The notes under the pieces: generated by a model
Told to the model about the DNA's origin: nothing
What the model saw: only the letters and a program-made list of their open reading frames with translations
The model's database searches: none
Position numbers and translations under genes: made by a program
Origin: Polyporus tsugae
Lineage: Eukaryota; Basidiomycota; Agaricomycetes; Polyporales; Polyporaceae
Reading direction: 5' to 3'
Length of the DNA stretch: 64,000 nucleotides
Assembly: GCA_024305745.1 (NCBI GenBank)
Contig: JAHRBS010000005.1
Coordinates: forward strand, 372,001-436,000
In this document: positions 10,330 through 20,100 of the stretch, piece by piece
Layout of the letters: the number at the start of each line of letters is the position of its first letter
How positions within the stretch are numbered: position 1 is the stretch's first letter

Positions 10330-10610
10330 ACCTTGAACTTGGTCTTCATTGTAGTACACAAAGTAGTAAAGTACAAAGCCAGCTGCCGCGGCGCCGAGCC
10401 AATGATGGTCGGCGTCAACGCTGCCACGTGAGTCTGAACCTTGAAACGATCGTCCGAAACTGGCAGTCCCTTTGAACTCTTGTCAACGAAGTTCTCGACG
10501 GCGTCGACGTTCGTCGGCGAAAGTACAAGGGGACCGTCCAGAATGCCGTGGACGAATGAGAAAATGCCAGTATAAGAGGCGGATGAGGTTGGTCAGTGTC
10601 TCCTTACTCG
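10330..10610 (-). pseudogene. Small conserved-looking gene remnant with frameshift
   Basis: On the minus strand, about 10607 to 10400 gives a frame with good codon use, including YTGIFSFVHGILDGPLVLSP and ENFVDKSSKGLPVSDDRFKV, ending ALTPTIIGS. The next part makes more sense in another frame: GAAAAGFVLYYFVYYNED, a short membrane helix, followed by a donor-like GTCAGT. A one-base indel near 10395 would join them. There is no ATG before the open part; a stop lies just upstream. The region overlaps the TATA box of the plus-strand gene at 10742, so it is likely a remnant. Family not recognised. Confidence 0.3.
10568..10578 (+). promoter_or_regulatory. TATA box and probable 5' UTR intron of small GPI-type gene
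   Basis: The plus strand reads AGTATAAGAGG, about 165 bases before the ATG at 10742. Between them lies a pyrimidine tract ending in CTCTTGCAG at 10671-10679, a good acceptor, so the 5' UTR probably contains an intron. Confidence 0.4.
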
Positions 10611-10741
10611 TTGACCGACCCACTCACTGGCACTGTCCGACTGTCCGGCCTCACCAACTGCTAACACTCCCCTCTTGCAGTCCTTGTTGTATACCTTCCA
10701 CCTGTGATACCACCAGCCCCCTCATCTCCAAACGCTCCATT

Positions 10742-11117
10742 ATGTACGCACGCGCGCTCACGCTCTTTTTGTTTGCTGCTTCCACTCTCGGTACGTAGCC
10801 CCGAGGACTCAACTGATTGCAACAAGGCAGAGACGCTGAATTCTACAACTTCCTGCAGTTGCCGCATCCCCCATCGACTCCAAACAGGCTAACGTCATCG
10901 CCGTGAACAACAACGTCGCGTGTTCAGGGCCAGAGGGCTGCAAAGGGGTGCGCTGAGCTCTATCCTTGATTAGTCGGACTAGCTCTCACCAACTTTCTAT
11001 TTGCAGGCGAACTCCACCAGCGTCGTCGACGCAGCATCGTCATCGGGCGCATCGCGGACCCTAACAATGTCATCTGGAGCTGTCGTCGCCGTCGTCGTGT
11101 TCGCAAACTTGCTTTGA
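10742..11117 (+). CDS. Small secreted protein with GPI-type tail
   Basis: Three exons: 10742-10790, 10859-10947 and 11007-11117, with clean GT-AG introns of 68 and 59 bases, give 82 residues. The N-terminus is a strong signal peptide (MYARALTLFLFAASTLVAAS). The middle is short and polar with two cysteines (CSGPEGC). The C-terminus has small residues, a spacer, and a final hydrophobic stretch GAVVAVVVFANLL with no polar residue after it, the pattern of a GPI-anchor signal. After processing the mature peptide would be only about 40 residues on the cell surface. I do not recognise the family. A decayed second copy lies 6.6 kb downstream in the same orientation. Either signal could be fortuitous on its own; both on one in-frame spliced product make the call fairly sound. 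Confidence 0.7.
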
Positions 11118-11661
11118 ACGCCTACCGCCCCCACCGCCCCCCCATATATCACCACTCCACGGCCCGTTCGAATTCACTCAAAGATGATGAACAACGAACC
11201 TCATGATTGCCCGCAGAGGCTGCAGCTCGGACTGCCACATCCTTTGTTGCCTTATAATCGTTGTATATTTTATTCATATGTATCAAATAATGACTGGACC
11301 TTTGCATTCATGCTTTGACGACCTGTAGCTGAGACTCCCTCGAGATACTAAAGCGTATCTCTATATCTGAGTCGGACACAAGTCTGAGCGGAAAATGTCG
11401 CATGTACACACCACCGCCATAGTCGACCGACTACCCTCAAACCTGTATCGGACGCGCCGACTTCTGAATCCTTCAAGGGGCCAAACACTCTCACGGAATC
11501 CTCAAAACATGGTCCTTTACGAAAGCAATTTGCAGAGCTTTAAGTACTACGAATACAAGAACACTAAGGCAAATTCACATGATCAATCCAAGGCCCTCTT
11601 TGGTATCCCTGGCGCGAATCGAAAGGGAATGCGCACGTCCACATGCCAGCACACGCACCGC
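11118..11661 (+). other. 3' flank of the small GPI-type gene
   Basis: Holds the presumed 3' UTR of the gene at 10742. The stretch at about 11180-11370 (including GCCCGCAGAGGCTGCAGCTC) is also present, diverged, downstream of the decayed copy at 17800-17950, so the duplication covered the 3' flank. The remainder separates two convergent genes; no further gene seen. Confidence 0.5.
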
Positions 11662-13375
11662 TCAACAGGGGCCGTACTTCGCAGCGCAGACATGGGCAGC
11701 AAGCCCCGCCGTCTGCGTCTCCGCAGTGAAGAGCGAGCCGCCGTTGCTCGGCGCGTACCACACGTTACCGATCGTCCAGTCCGCACCCGTAGCGTAGTGG
11801 TACACCGCGGACTCCTGCGCGCCAATGAAGCTCGTGTACTTGGACACGCGGTCGGGCGCGCGGTCGAGGTAGAACTGGAGGTGCTTCATCCAGAGCCCCT
11901 TGAACATCGCCTGGTCGTTGTCGCACGTCGAGGTCGGGTCCGCGTTGTCGCAGGACTCCTTGAGGATGCCGTTCTGCGTCTTGAGGGAGATGGCGGCGTC
12001 GAGCGTGATCTCGGCCTGCGTGAGGAGACTGGAGTCGCCTGTCGCCAGGTAGAGTTCGGCGAGGCCGGAGGCGACGACGCCCTGATTGTATATCCAGGTT
12101 GTCTGGCCGTTGTTCTGGCAGGAACTTGTGAGTCTATAACCCGTGTCAGCCGGCGGCGGGGATCCGTATGGCGCAGGATATGACCCACCCATCGTTCCAG
12201 AGGCCCTGGGAGTTGCGCATCCCGGAGTTGAGGACTGTACGTGTAGGTTAAGTACATCTTGTTTCTATCGAGAGGCCGCATCGTGCTTACGCCACGTCCA
12301 CGTCTGTTAAATCATGCCGTTAGTGTTGGCGCTAAGTCAAGTAGAATACGCTGTGTAATCACGTTCTGCGCGTTGCTTAGGTATGTGGTGTCCCCGAAGC
12401 GGTTGTACAAGTTTGCAGAGGTTTGCAAGAACAGCTGGTTCGTGATCGCATTCTTGTAGGTATGGGCACTGGACCACCACACTGAACGTCCGGCAATCGT
12501 AAGCATGTGCCCCAACACCGTTGACACGCACGACGGTTTTAGGCTACTCACCACCACCGCCACATACGGAGCTATCCCACTCCGCAGCGATCAGATCATA
12601 GACGATCTTTGCGCTATTCTGTGAATTGCAAAGAGCGGTCAGGACACTGCTTGGGGCTGAACGTTGAACCATGGTTCAAGACGACTGCTTCACGTACAAC
12701 ATATGCGGATGCATCCTGACCGTGGGTATTTCTGTAGTCGGACACCTTCAACAGAGCAAGCACCACCCACTGCCGGAGCACAACGCGTCAGTGCTGTCCC
12801 TAGGCTTCCGAGTCACCACGCGCGGTGGAGCACTTACACCCGCGTCGTCGTTGCTGCCGTTCAGCTGCGAGATCCACGCATTGCGGTCTTGCCCGAGCGC
12901 GAGCTTGCCGATGGTCGTGGAGTCAGCGATGTCGAGGTCCGTCGAGCCTTCGGCCAACATGAGGTTGTAGAAGTCCTCGATCGTGTTCTAGTCGACATCG
13001 CGCACATCCCGGTCAGCCGCGGGTGATCTGAACTGCAGAGCATGAAATAATACGCACGGCGTCAGTCCAGAAGATACCCCAACCGCCCCCATTCCAGTAT
13101 TTGCTCTGCAAGCGCGATGCGACGCTCTAATAAGTAGGTCGCCGACGGTGTTGCCATGCAAGTGTGACAGGTGGAACGGGTCAGTTAGCCGCTCTACTCC
13201 GCATCAGCCGGGATTCGAGGACACTCACAGAGGCGGTACTCAGCGTCGCGGCACACTGCGCGCGGGGCACGAGCAGTCTGGGGGAGGCGGTAGCAGCGAT
13301 TGGATACGTGCTGAGCGTGGAGAGCACGGTGACCAGGGTGGCCATGGACACAAGCTTGTCGAAGTTGAACAGCAT
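11662..13375 (-). CDS. Glycoside hydrolase family 76 (alpha-1,6-mannanase-like), secreted
   Basis: GH76 enzymes cleave or transfer on alpha-1,6-mannan chains; the fungal ones act at the cell wall or outside the cell. Nine exons chain in frame: 13375-13229, 13126-13058, 12987-12838, 12769-12698, 12618-12552, 12481-12363, 12303-12291, 12234-12189 and 12133-11662, giving 384 residues. A signal peptide lies at the N-terminus. Landmarks are KYWNGGGWGIFWTDAN, an NGSNDDAG site holding the paired aspartates expected of the family, WVVLALLKVSDY, CGGGVWWSSAHTYKNAITNQ, NSGMRNSQGLWNDGLTSSCQ, WIYNQGVVASGLAELYLATG and the C-terminus HVCAAKYGPC. It ends without a GPI tail, unlike yeast Dfg5/Dcw1, so the product is probably free and secreted. 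All parts of the family are present and no lesion was seen. One exon is only 13 bases. Confidence 0.9.
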
Positions 13376-13493
13376 CTTGACTGAATTTTAGGTACAAGAA
13401 GATCAAGCGTACTGTGTACAGGGGGACCTGGTACAGTGGGTGGGGGAGAACGAGGACGGACGGTGTCGGCGTTCTGACCACATATGTTGTCCG

Positions 13494-13503
13494 TTTAAAT
13501 ACC
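13494..13503 (-). promoter_or_regulatory. TATA-like element of the GH76 gene
   Basis: On the minus strand this reads GGTATTTAAACGG, about 120 bases before the ATG at 13375. It is plausible as a core promoter; no other support. Confidence 0.3.
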
Positions 13504-14864
13504 ACAGCGATGCTCACTTCCTGATGTTAATGTCTGCGGTCTCTGAGAGGCGTAATGTCTTCCGAGGCGCGCCGGGCGAGGTGGTCATGTTCGAATCTGT
13601 CCATGCGGGGGCACTGCACATGAGTCCACACATGATCGTTGCTTCGATGCGGACTTAGTATACACACCGACGCACCGCTTTACGATCCGTGTGGGAGACT
13701 CGCGCATATCGCGTCTGTGCAGCATGATTGTGCCAGTCGGAAACGGACGAAATCAGACGATGCCGGCATCGGGTTGTTGGAGCAAGCGAAAGAGTCGTCC
13801 GAGTGAAGCAAAGAGAGTAAATTCCGGTTGTCCTGTACAGGGTCGTCGTAGTACAGAGGCAAACGGATGAGTACCAAAAATTGCAAGTACGAGCCACGGA
13901 AACTGCCGGCGAGCAAGCGCTCGCTTGCCAAATACACGACTCAACGGGTCTCTTCACTTGCACCCAGCTTGCACCGTCGTCGTATCAGAAAGGGCGAGAA
14001 ACCCGCGGAAAAGGTGAACCAAACGCATGCTGGCTAAGCATTCCTCGAGCTTAAAGGTGATTGTCATCCTATACAGGACATCTCGTCCGCTGGATACGTA
14101 GCATTTTCTAAGAAAGAAACTGGATAGTGATCATCAGGTGTCGGTGCCTTGCAGTGACAGAGTAAGGTGATACCGACGCATGTGCGTCCCAAAAGTTCCG
14201 CGAACAGTTGATCACTTCTTCAAGCTTCTTCGCCTCTCTGGAAGCCCGTTAGAATATTCTCGGCCATGCACGGCAAGATCGCAGCACTTGAAGGGCTAAG
14301 TTGGCAGGATGTCTCCGAACGGAACTGGTCAGGATCCGAATGAGATCTCCTGGCAACATGTCGAAACGGTTGCAACGTAAGATAGTAGTCTCGACAGACC
14401 TAGATAACTTCCCAGTGCGTCAGTAGAGAAAAGATAAACGTGTAATACAACTCGGCACTGTAAAGCACATCAGGCAGTCAGCGACGGGAGGGGTCCGGAC
14501 ACTCGGTACGAATCACGATCTCTCTCCACCGACCTTACCGTCGTCTTCTACTCACCAGACTGCTGTTGCTATGTCTTTGCCATTAATAGACCCATACTAT
14601 TCCTCACAGCATGTTTGCCAGATGCTAGCTGCTGAGTCCGGGGAGCAAAACGGTGAAGGGGAACAGAGCGTGGTCAGCAGTGGGTAGAGTAAAATGTACG
14701 TGATACAAGACAAGATCTACGGGTACGGCATACTCGTGACAACGGTATGTACAAACCATATGTGCTCTAACCCAAAGCGATGTCTTGCGCGCGGAGAGCC
14801 GGTGGGGGAAGAAGGGGAGTGGGGAGAGGAGTAGTGAGACGATGGAGGCGGGGCGATTGACGGC
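13504..14864. other. Intergenic, no gene seen
   Basis: Between the 5' end of the GH76 gene and the 3' end of the repeat protein gene. Only short frames without recognisable domains, on either strand. Confidence 0.4.
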
Positions 14865-16092
14865 CTACTCATCGATGTCCGCGAGCGAGAACTCGCGGGC
14901 CTCGACGTTGTGGTGGACGTCCAAACCGACGCCGCCGAATAAACCACCGAATGAAGGGCCGCCCTTGCCCTTGTGACCCTTGCCCTTGTGACCCTTGCCC
15001 TTGGGCTTGCTCGGCTTGCGGTGCGCGTGGTGATGCTTGGTGGCGCGGGCCCCGAGGCTGTTCTCGTCGTCATCGACGTCGCGGGGACCGACGTTAAGGT
15101 GTCCGTGGCCGTCCAAACCGACACCGAGGCCGCCGAGTGAACCGCCCTTGCCCTTGTGACCCTTACCCTTGGGCTTCTTCGTCTTGCCGTGCGCGTGGTG
15201 GTGCTTCTTGGCGCGGGCCTCGAGAGTGTCCTCGTCCTCGTCGTCAACGTCGCGGGGACCGACTTCGAAGTGCCCGTGGCCGTCCAAACCGGGACCGACG
15301 CCGCCGCGTGAACCGCCGTGCGAAACGCCGTCCTTGCCCTTGTGGCCCCTGTGGCCCTTGCTCTTGGGCTTGGTCGACTTGTGGTGCGCCTTGTGGTGCT
15401 TCTTGGCGCGGGCCTCGAGGGTGTCCTCCTCCTCCTCGAACTCGCGGGCCTCAAGAGTATCGTCTTCGTCGTCGTCGAACTCGCGGGACTCGACGTTGTG
15501 GTGGTGATCGAAACCCTCCTTGGCGAGCTTGCCGTAGGGTATGGTGCCGTGGGCGTCTTGGATGCCGCCCTTGCCCTTGTGGCCTTTGTGACCCTTGCCC
15601 TTGGGCTTGGTCGACTTGTGGTGGGCCTTGTGGTGCTTGGTGGCGCGAGCCTCGAGGCTATCGTCGTCCTCATCGTCGAACTGGCGAGCCTCCAGGTCCT
15701 CGTCCTCGGCGTCCTCGACGTCGCGGGGACCGAAGAACCCCGGCTTGATGACGCCCGTGCCCTTGTGACCCTTGCCCTTGTGCCCCTTGCCCTTGGGCTT
15801 GGTCGACTTGTGGTGCGCGTGGTGGTGCTTCTTGGCGCGGGCCTCGAGGCTGTCGTCCTCGTCCTCGTCGAACTCGCGGGCCTCGACGTCGTCGAAGGGC
15901 ACGACATCGGGCTCGGTGGAGCGGCTCACCTAGAATTTACAAGCGATCAGTAAGGACGGGAAAGCGCAGGGGAAAGGTGGTGCGGCGTACATGACCGATG
16001 TCACGGGTTTCAACAGTCCCGACGGGGGCGGACTGGACGGAGAGGGAAAGAGCGAGAACTGAGAGAACGAGAAGGCGTTGGAAAGACGGCAT
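14865..16092 (-). CDS. Secreted polyampholyte repeat protein (acidic and His/Lys-rich blocks)
   Basis: Two exons, 16092-15991 and 15929-14865, are joined by a 61-base GT-AG intron and give 388 residues. The start (MPSFQRLLVLSVLALSLSVQ) is a signal peptide. The rest is low complexity but ordered. Five units each hold an acidic run (for example EFDEDEDDSLEAR), then a basic run on the pattern ARA(K/T)KHHxAHxKxxKPK with GKGHKG repeats, then a Gly-rich linker with GLDGHGH or HHHNV and often GPRDV. There are no cysteines and no known domain. The composition predicts an intrinsically disordered, strongly charge-segregated secreted protein with many histidines, fit to bind metal ions or polyanions (inference). 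KK pairs recur at the start of several basic blocks, as in fungal Kex2-processed repeat proteins, but the spacing is not strict. The repeat is encoded by C/G-rich sequence and probably evolves by unequal exchange. Function unknown. Confidence 0.8.
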
Positions 16093-16199
16093 GATTGATT
16101 GAGTTGGCGATTGAAAAAAGTTTAAGTTTCGTTATGGAAAGCCGCACAGCTGGAGGAGGTACGTCAGCATGACGGTGGTACGTTGACGATGGGGCATAT

Positions 16200-16310
16200 C
16201 GTTAGAACTTACCAGCTGAAGGGGGTTTAGAGAGAAGAAGGTAGATGGCTCGAGGGGAAAGCGAAGACGAGCTGGACATCTCAAGCGGATCATGCTGGCC
16301 TTTAATACCC
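16200..16310 (-). promoter_or_regulatory. Promoter and likely 5' UTR intron of the repeat protein gene
   Basis: On the minus strand a TATA-like GGTATTAAAGG lies at about 16299-16309. A donor-like GTAAGTTCTAAC follows near 16213, and an acceptor-like CTCCTCCAG lies at about 16150, so the leader probably carries one intron before the ATG at 16092. Confidence 0.35.
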
Positions 16311-16499
16311 AAGACGTGGAGAAATCTTTGATTGGACGCCTCAGCTGCAGCCTGGAGGCTGGCATGGCGTTACCGTCCACAGCATACAAAGATACACATG
16401 GAGAGGGCTCACCTTAGAGTGGCTAGATCAAACGGGGTGTGAAGTCGCCATGATGCCTGCTGTTCCGTTACCAACTCTCAAACGCGTGCATCCCAGCCA

Positions 16500-16625
16500 T
16501 CAATCGACACTCGGAGTCGCAAAAGACAGGCTAGAAGCAGCCGCGATGGCCGAGGCCCCGACAGCTAAGTAATACACAGAACCAGAGGGCGCCTTGGTTT
16601 GAGCTTTGGGAGGTGATGCAACTGA
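16500..16625 (-). other. Possible GPI-type C-terminal exon, gene not resolved
   Basis: A minus-strand frame ends with TKAPSGSVYYLAVGASAIAA and a further small hydrophobic stretch, then a stop at 16500-16502. A polar Ser/Lys/Pro segment followed by a hydrophobic tail resembles a GPI-anchor signal. Upstream minus-strand sequence to 16970 stays open but shows no signal peptide or domain, so this may be chance or the last exon of a lost gene. Confidence 0.2.
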
Positions 16626-17229
16626 CGCTTGTTCTCTGTGGACGACCCACGGGTGTTTGCCTATACTCTCAGTTGATATCAATCTGCGACAGCACTCATC
16701 AGTACTAGTCAGCGCATGAGAATGTATCATGTCCTTACATGTCACGGCGTGCATCCGCCCGACGGCACAGGCCACGACATGCTCGTAGAAATCCCTTTCT
16801 GACCGGCGCCAATATCTAAGCGCCCTCAAGCGCCATGCCAAAAGCATGTCACGGCCTACGCCATCTGGGGATGTGTGATGCCCATTGGTCGTTAGAGCAG
16901 ATGGAACTGCGGCGGCACGTATCATGGCAACTTCACGCCCCATACTGTACCAGAAATATCGTGCAGGCAACGCTCGTCATCCAGTAAGAGGGAACAGTTT
17001 CAACGGTAACAACCCAATGGCGGTGAAATGGAGCTATGTGAACCGATGACTCGATTGCTAAGTAAGTACATCAGAGAGGTGTGCGCACGGTACATCTGTA
17101 TCCATTATCGTAACAGTACTAAGTATACGCCTTCAATTCTCTACTTTATTTCTCTCTTCTCAGCACTTGACACTCTCACGTTCCGTACGAGGGGTTTGGC
17201 CGAACCTATGTACTTACTGCGAGCACGAT

Positions 17230-17960
17230 CCCCTAACAGCGAATTGCTCCGGTCTCCGAGTCCCCATCGTCCTGAAATGACGTCTGCATACCTCCCACCC
17301 ATGATGCCACCAAGCACCGCCTTCAACTCCAAAAGCTCCTTCGTGCACGCACGCGCTGTCACCGTCTTTTTGCTTGCTTCTTCCATTCGACACGCAACCC
17401 CGAAGACGGGACTGATGGCAACATGTAGAATGGGATCCTGACGAGAGCTCTGGAGTTCCTGTAGTTGCCCCATCACATATTGGACGAATGTCGCTATGAA
17501 CAATAAGGTCCCATGTTGAGGGCCAGAGGGCCGCAAAGATTGGGTTGAATGTGACGCACTGACCGATGGGCTAGTATTCACCGACCATCGCACGCGAACT
17601 CGCACTCCACTAGCGTCCTCATGGGACACATCGCGCTCCGCGGGCGACACCGTCGTCGGCCGTCGTGTTCTCTTACTGCCGATGAGAGTGCTGACTTAGG
17701 GTGCACATATTCACCCGCTCTCACATGACTGCGCTTCGTCCCACCGACATTCTACGGCCCCAGTTGGTCAAGCTACGACTTTCGTGCAGAGACGATGAAC
17801 GACGAACCTTAACTCATGCTTGCCCGCAGGGGCTGCAGCTCGGGCTGAGAGAACATTTGTTATGATACAGTCGTTGTACCTCTTAAATCATGGGTAGAGC
17901 CTTGCATCCGTACTACTACGATGTTTATAATCAGAGATGCCGAAGCGTATCATGTACATA
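17230..17960 (+). pseudogene. Decayed duplicate of the small GPI-type protein gene
   Basis: The stretch aligns by eye with 10670-11370 over the whole gene and its 3' flank. Shared marks are CACGCACGCGCT, the CTTTTTG(C/T)TTGCT(T/G)CTTCC signal-peptide part, AGGGCCAGAGGGC(T/C)GCAAA of the Cys-containing exon, CGTCGTCG(G/C)CCGTCGT of the tail exon, and GCCCGCAG(A/G)GGCTGCAGCTC downstream. In this copy the start codon region reads TTCGTGCACGC where the intact gene has TTATGTACGC, so the ATG is lost. Further indels break all three exons and the splice sites are altered. It is in the same orientation as the parent, with the GH76 and repeat protein genes between them. This is an old, non-functional tandem-type duplication. 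Confidence 0.6.
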
Positions 17961-18393
17961 ATAAAGGCACGCACCGTAGCTTGTAGTTGATCCTTGAGGC
18001 TTGACGGCCGCAAGAAAGCCACGAAGCTGCGTCGAGTTGTTGAATCTCTGCTGGTTGAAGGGGCTGGTTCCGCAGCAGGAGGCGACCAAGCGGAAGATAT
18101 GTTCTGATGCGTGGGTTATGTACATCGAGAGAAAGATGGCTGAGAACAGAGCAGAAGCAAACGTGACCGTGGGGTCAGGCCTCCCAGGTACAGAACCGAG
18201 TTTCCTGACTCGACCACGACAACTAGCCCTATAGCGACATCGAAATCGTGACATCGACATCCCAGCACAAACTCGCCTTCTCCAGTGTATACGCAGCGCC
18301 ATTCAGAGTGAGTAGCAGGTTCAGTGTCAAGGAAAAGTCGGGAGTCGTCATGGTGGTCGAAGTGCAAGCGGTTTGGCTGACTGGCGCCCAGAT
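17961..18393. other. Intergenic, unresolved minus-strand frames
   Basis: Upstream of the GNAT gene. A minus-strand frame from about 18350 (MTTPDFSLTLNLLLTLNGAA) has reasonable composition and would be divergent from the GNAT gene with only about 45 bases between starts. It stops after 40 residues and I could not continue it by splicing. Confidence 0.2.
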
Positions 18394-20100
18394 ATGTCCG
18401 CCTACGGAGCCATCAACGCACCCACCAGCTCCACCTTTCTTCCGTCCACAACATGGCATCTCAAGTCCAAACGCCCCGACACCCCTTCCAGCTTGACGAT
18501 CCACCACCTCACGCTCGCCGCCGCTGAGGCGTTCCCTGGGCTGGTCGACTACATCCACAAGACCTTCGCGGACGAACTGGAGGGCGGCCAGACCTATCCC
18601 CAAGAGATCCTCGCCGCGGAGGAGTACACCCGCGCGTCGTTCGACGCGTACTACTTCGCCCAAGATGTCCTCGTCGGGGTCCTCGGGAGAGAGGGGGATG
18701 AGCCGCAGCAGGATGGCGCGGAAGTCCCGGCAGGGTTCGCTGAGGCGGCTGGCGGTCGGTCTTGGGAAGAGTGTATCGCGGGATGTTACTACGTGAGTAC
18801 TGCCCGCCTCACCTTTGCTTCTGGTCGCGATCTCTCCCTGTCGTGCTTGCGCCAGCACGCGCAGAAAGGCCTGAGCCAGAGTGCTCCGGACGTGGTCGCC
18901 GATCATGGATCGTAGGAACCCTTGCTGAGTGTTTGGCCTACAGGTGAAGCCCAATTACCCCGGACGGTCATCGCATGTGAGCAACTCTTTCTTCATTGTG
19001 GTTCTAGTCCTCCGTCCGCGCTCCGTTACTTTAGAGCGAGACGGAGATGGGTGCGATAGGCAGTGGCGGGCTGATTGCGTGGGTACCAGTACAGCTGGCT
19101 CATGGGGGCGATCGCCGTGCTCTAGAGCTGGGCTATGATGTCTGCTCTTTGGAATATTGATATAGAACGCGTGAACCCCAATTTGAACTCGACGGTTAGA
19201 GGAATTCCAGTCAAGGGTGTCCCGATGCATGCGAGCTCGGAGACCTCCCCACATTGCCTGTGAAGTGGATGTTCGACGCTGGCATTCGAAGAAAGCACCC
19301 TTCGGGGCAACATGGGGCTGTCTCCGTTAAGGCGAGCTCGGGGACCGTCCTATATTGTCTGAAGTGGATGTCCTCCGCTGAGATCCCAATCGATGTTCTA
19401 AAGTGTCATCTCGGATCCGCAAATGGCGCATTCCTAGAGCCTCGACGTTATTTGTCACGCTGCAGCGTCAAGTTACGGTACCCGAGGTTGGACCTTGCAC
19501 ACACCCCACTTATAGAGGTTCCACGACATGCGCAGAATTGGGAGGTGGTCCAATAGAAGCTGCAGGATCTGCATGACGCTCCAGGATCGTCTGAGCTGAT
19601 TGACTACGTGCCGCATTTTCGCAACCGTAAGGCGATGTCGACGGTGACCGCCATCTCGTGAGCGAAGGGCCAGCCTGCCCACAACCAGCTCTGCGACTCG
19701 ACTTGTGATGATGAAAGACTCACATTTCCTCCCGCAGATCTGTAATGCGGGTTTCCTCGTCCCCCCAACCCACCGCGGACGCGGTATCGGTGCCGTCCTT
19801 GCTCGCTCGTTCCTCCACTACGCCCCCCGCCTAGGATACCAGGCGAGCGTGTTCAACCTTGTCTACGTCAACAACATTGCCAGCGTCAAGTATGTAGCAG
19901 CTCCTGCGTTCCTTTTCCGTTCGTGCGTGTGAGCTGACCGCACACCTGCGATTAGACTATGGGAAGCACTCAACTTTGAGAAAGCTGGGCGGATCCCCCG
20001 CGCCGGACGTCTCAAGAAGGCAGATAGCACTGGGGAAGAGTTTGTCGACGCCTGGGTGTTTTACCGGAGGTTCGATGCTCCAAGTTCTCCCGCCGAGTAG
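18394..20100 (+). CDS. GNAT-family N-acetyltransferase
   Basis: Transfers an acetyl group from acetyl-CoA to an amine; substrate unknown. Exons 18394-18792, 18944-18976, 19738-19889 and 19956-20100 join in frame to 242 residues. The start is MSAYGAINAPTSSTF. The N-terminal half provides the first strands and helices (PGLVDYIHKTFADELEGGQT; AGCYYVKPNYPGRSSHICNA). Exon 3 holds the acetyl-CoA loop and motif A: AGFLVPPTHRGRGIGAVLAR, with the Q/R-x-x-G-x-G/A pattern as RGRGIG. It is followed by NLVYVNNIASVKLWEALNFE, the family's typical 'N..a..ly.k.GF' end, and a C-terminal strand DAWVFYRRF. The protein is complete and of normal length. Intron 2 is 761 bases, more than ten times the usual size here, and contains an imperfect tandem duplication; both its splice sites look normal. 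Confidence 0.87.
19225..19400. repeat. Imperfect tandem repeat of about 100 bp in GNAT intron 2
   Basis: GCGAGCTCGG followed by a stretch ending in GAAGTGGATGT occurs at about 19231-19275 and again at about 19332-19375, with roughly 80 percent identity and a period of 99-101 bases. It may be the trace of an insertion that lengthened the intron. Confidence 0.5.

Noticed and set aside
11395..12183. Plus-strand frame of 262 residues
   Set aside because: It is antisense to the large last exon of the GH76 gene.
15137..15953. Plus-strand frames of 203 and 211 residues across the repeat protein
   Set aside because: They are shadows of the repetitive minus-strand coding sequence and have no start context or domain.
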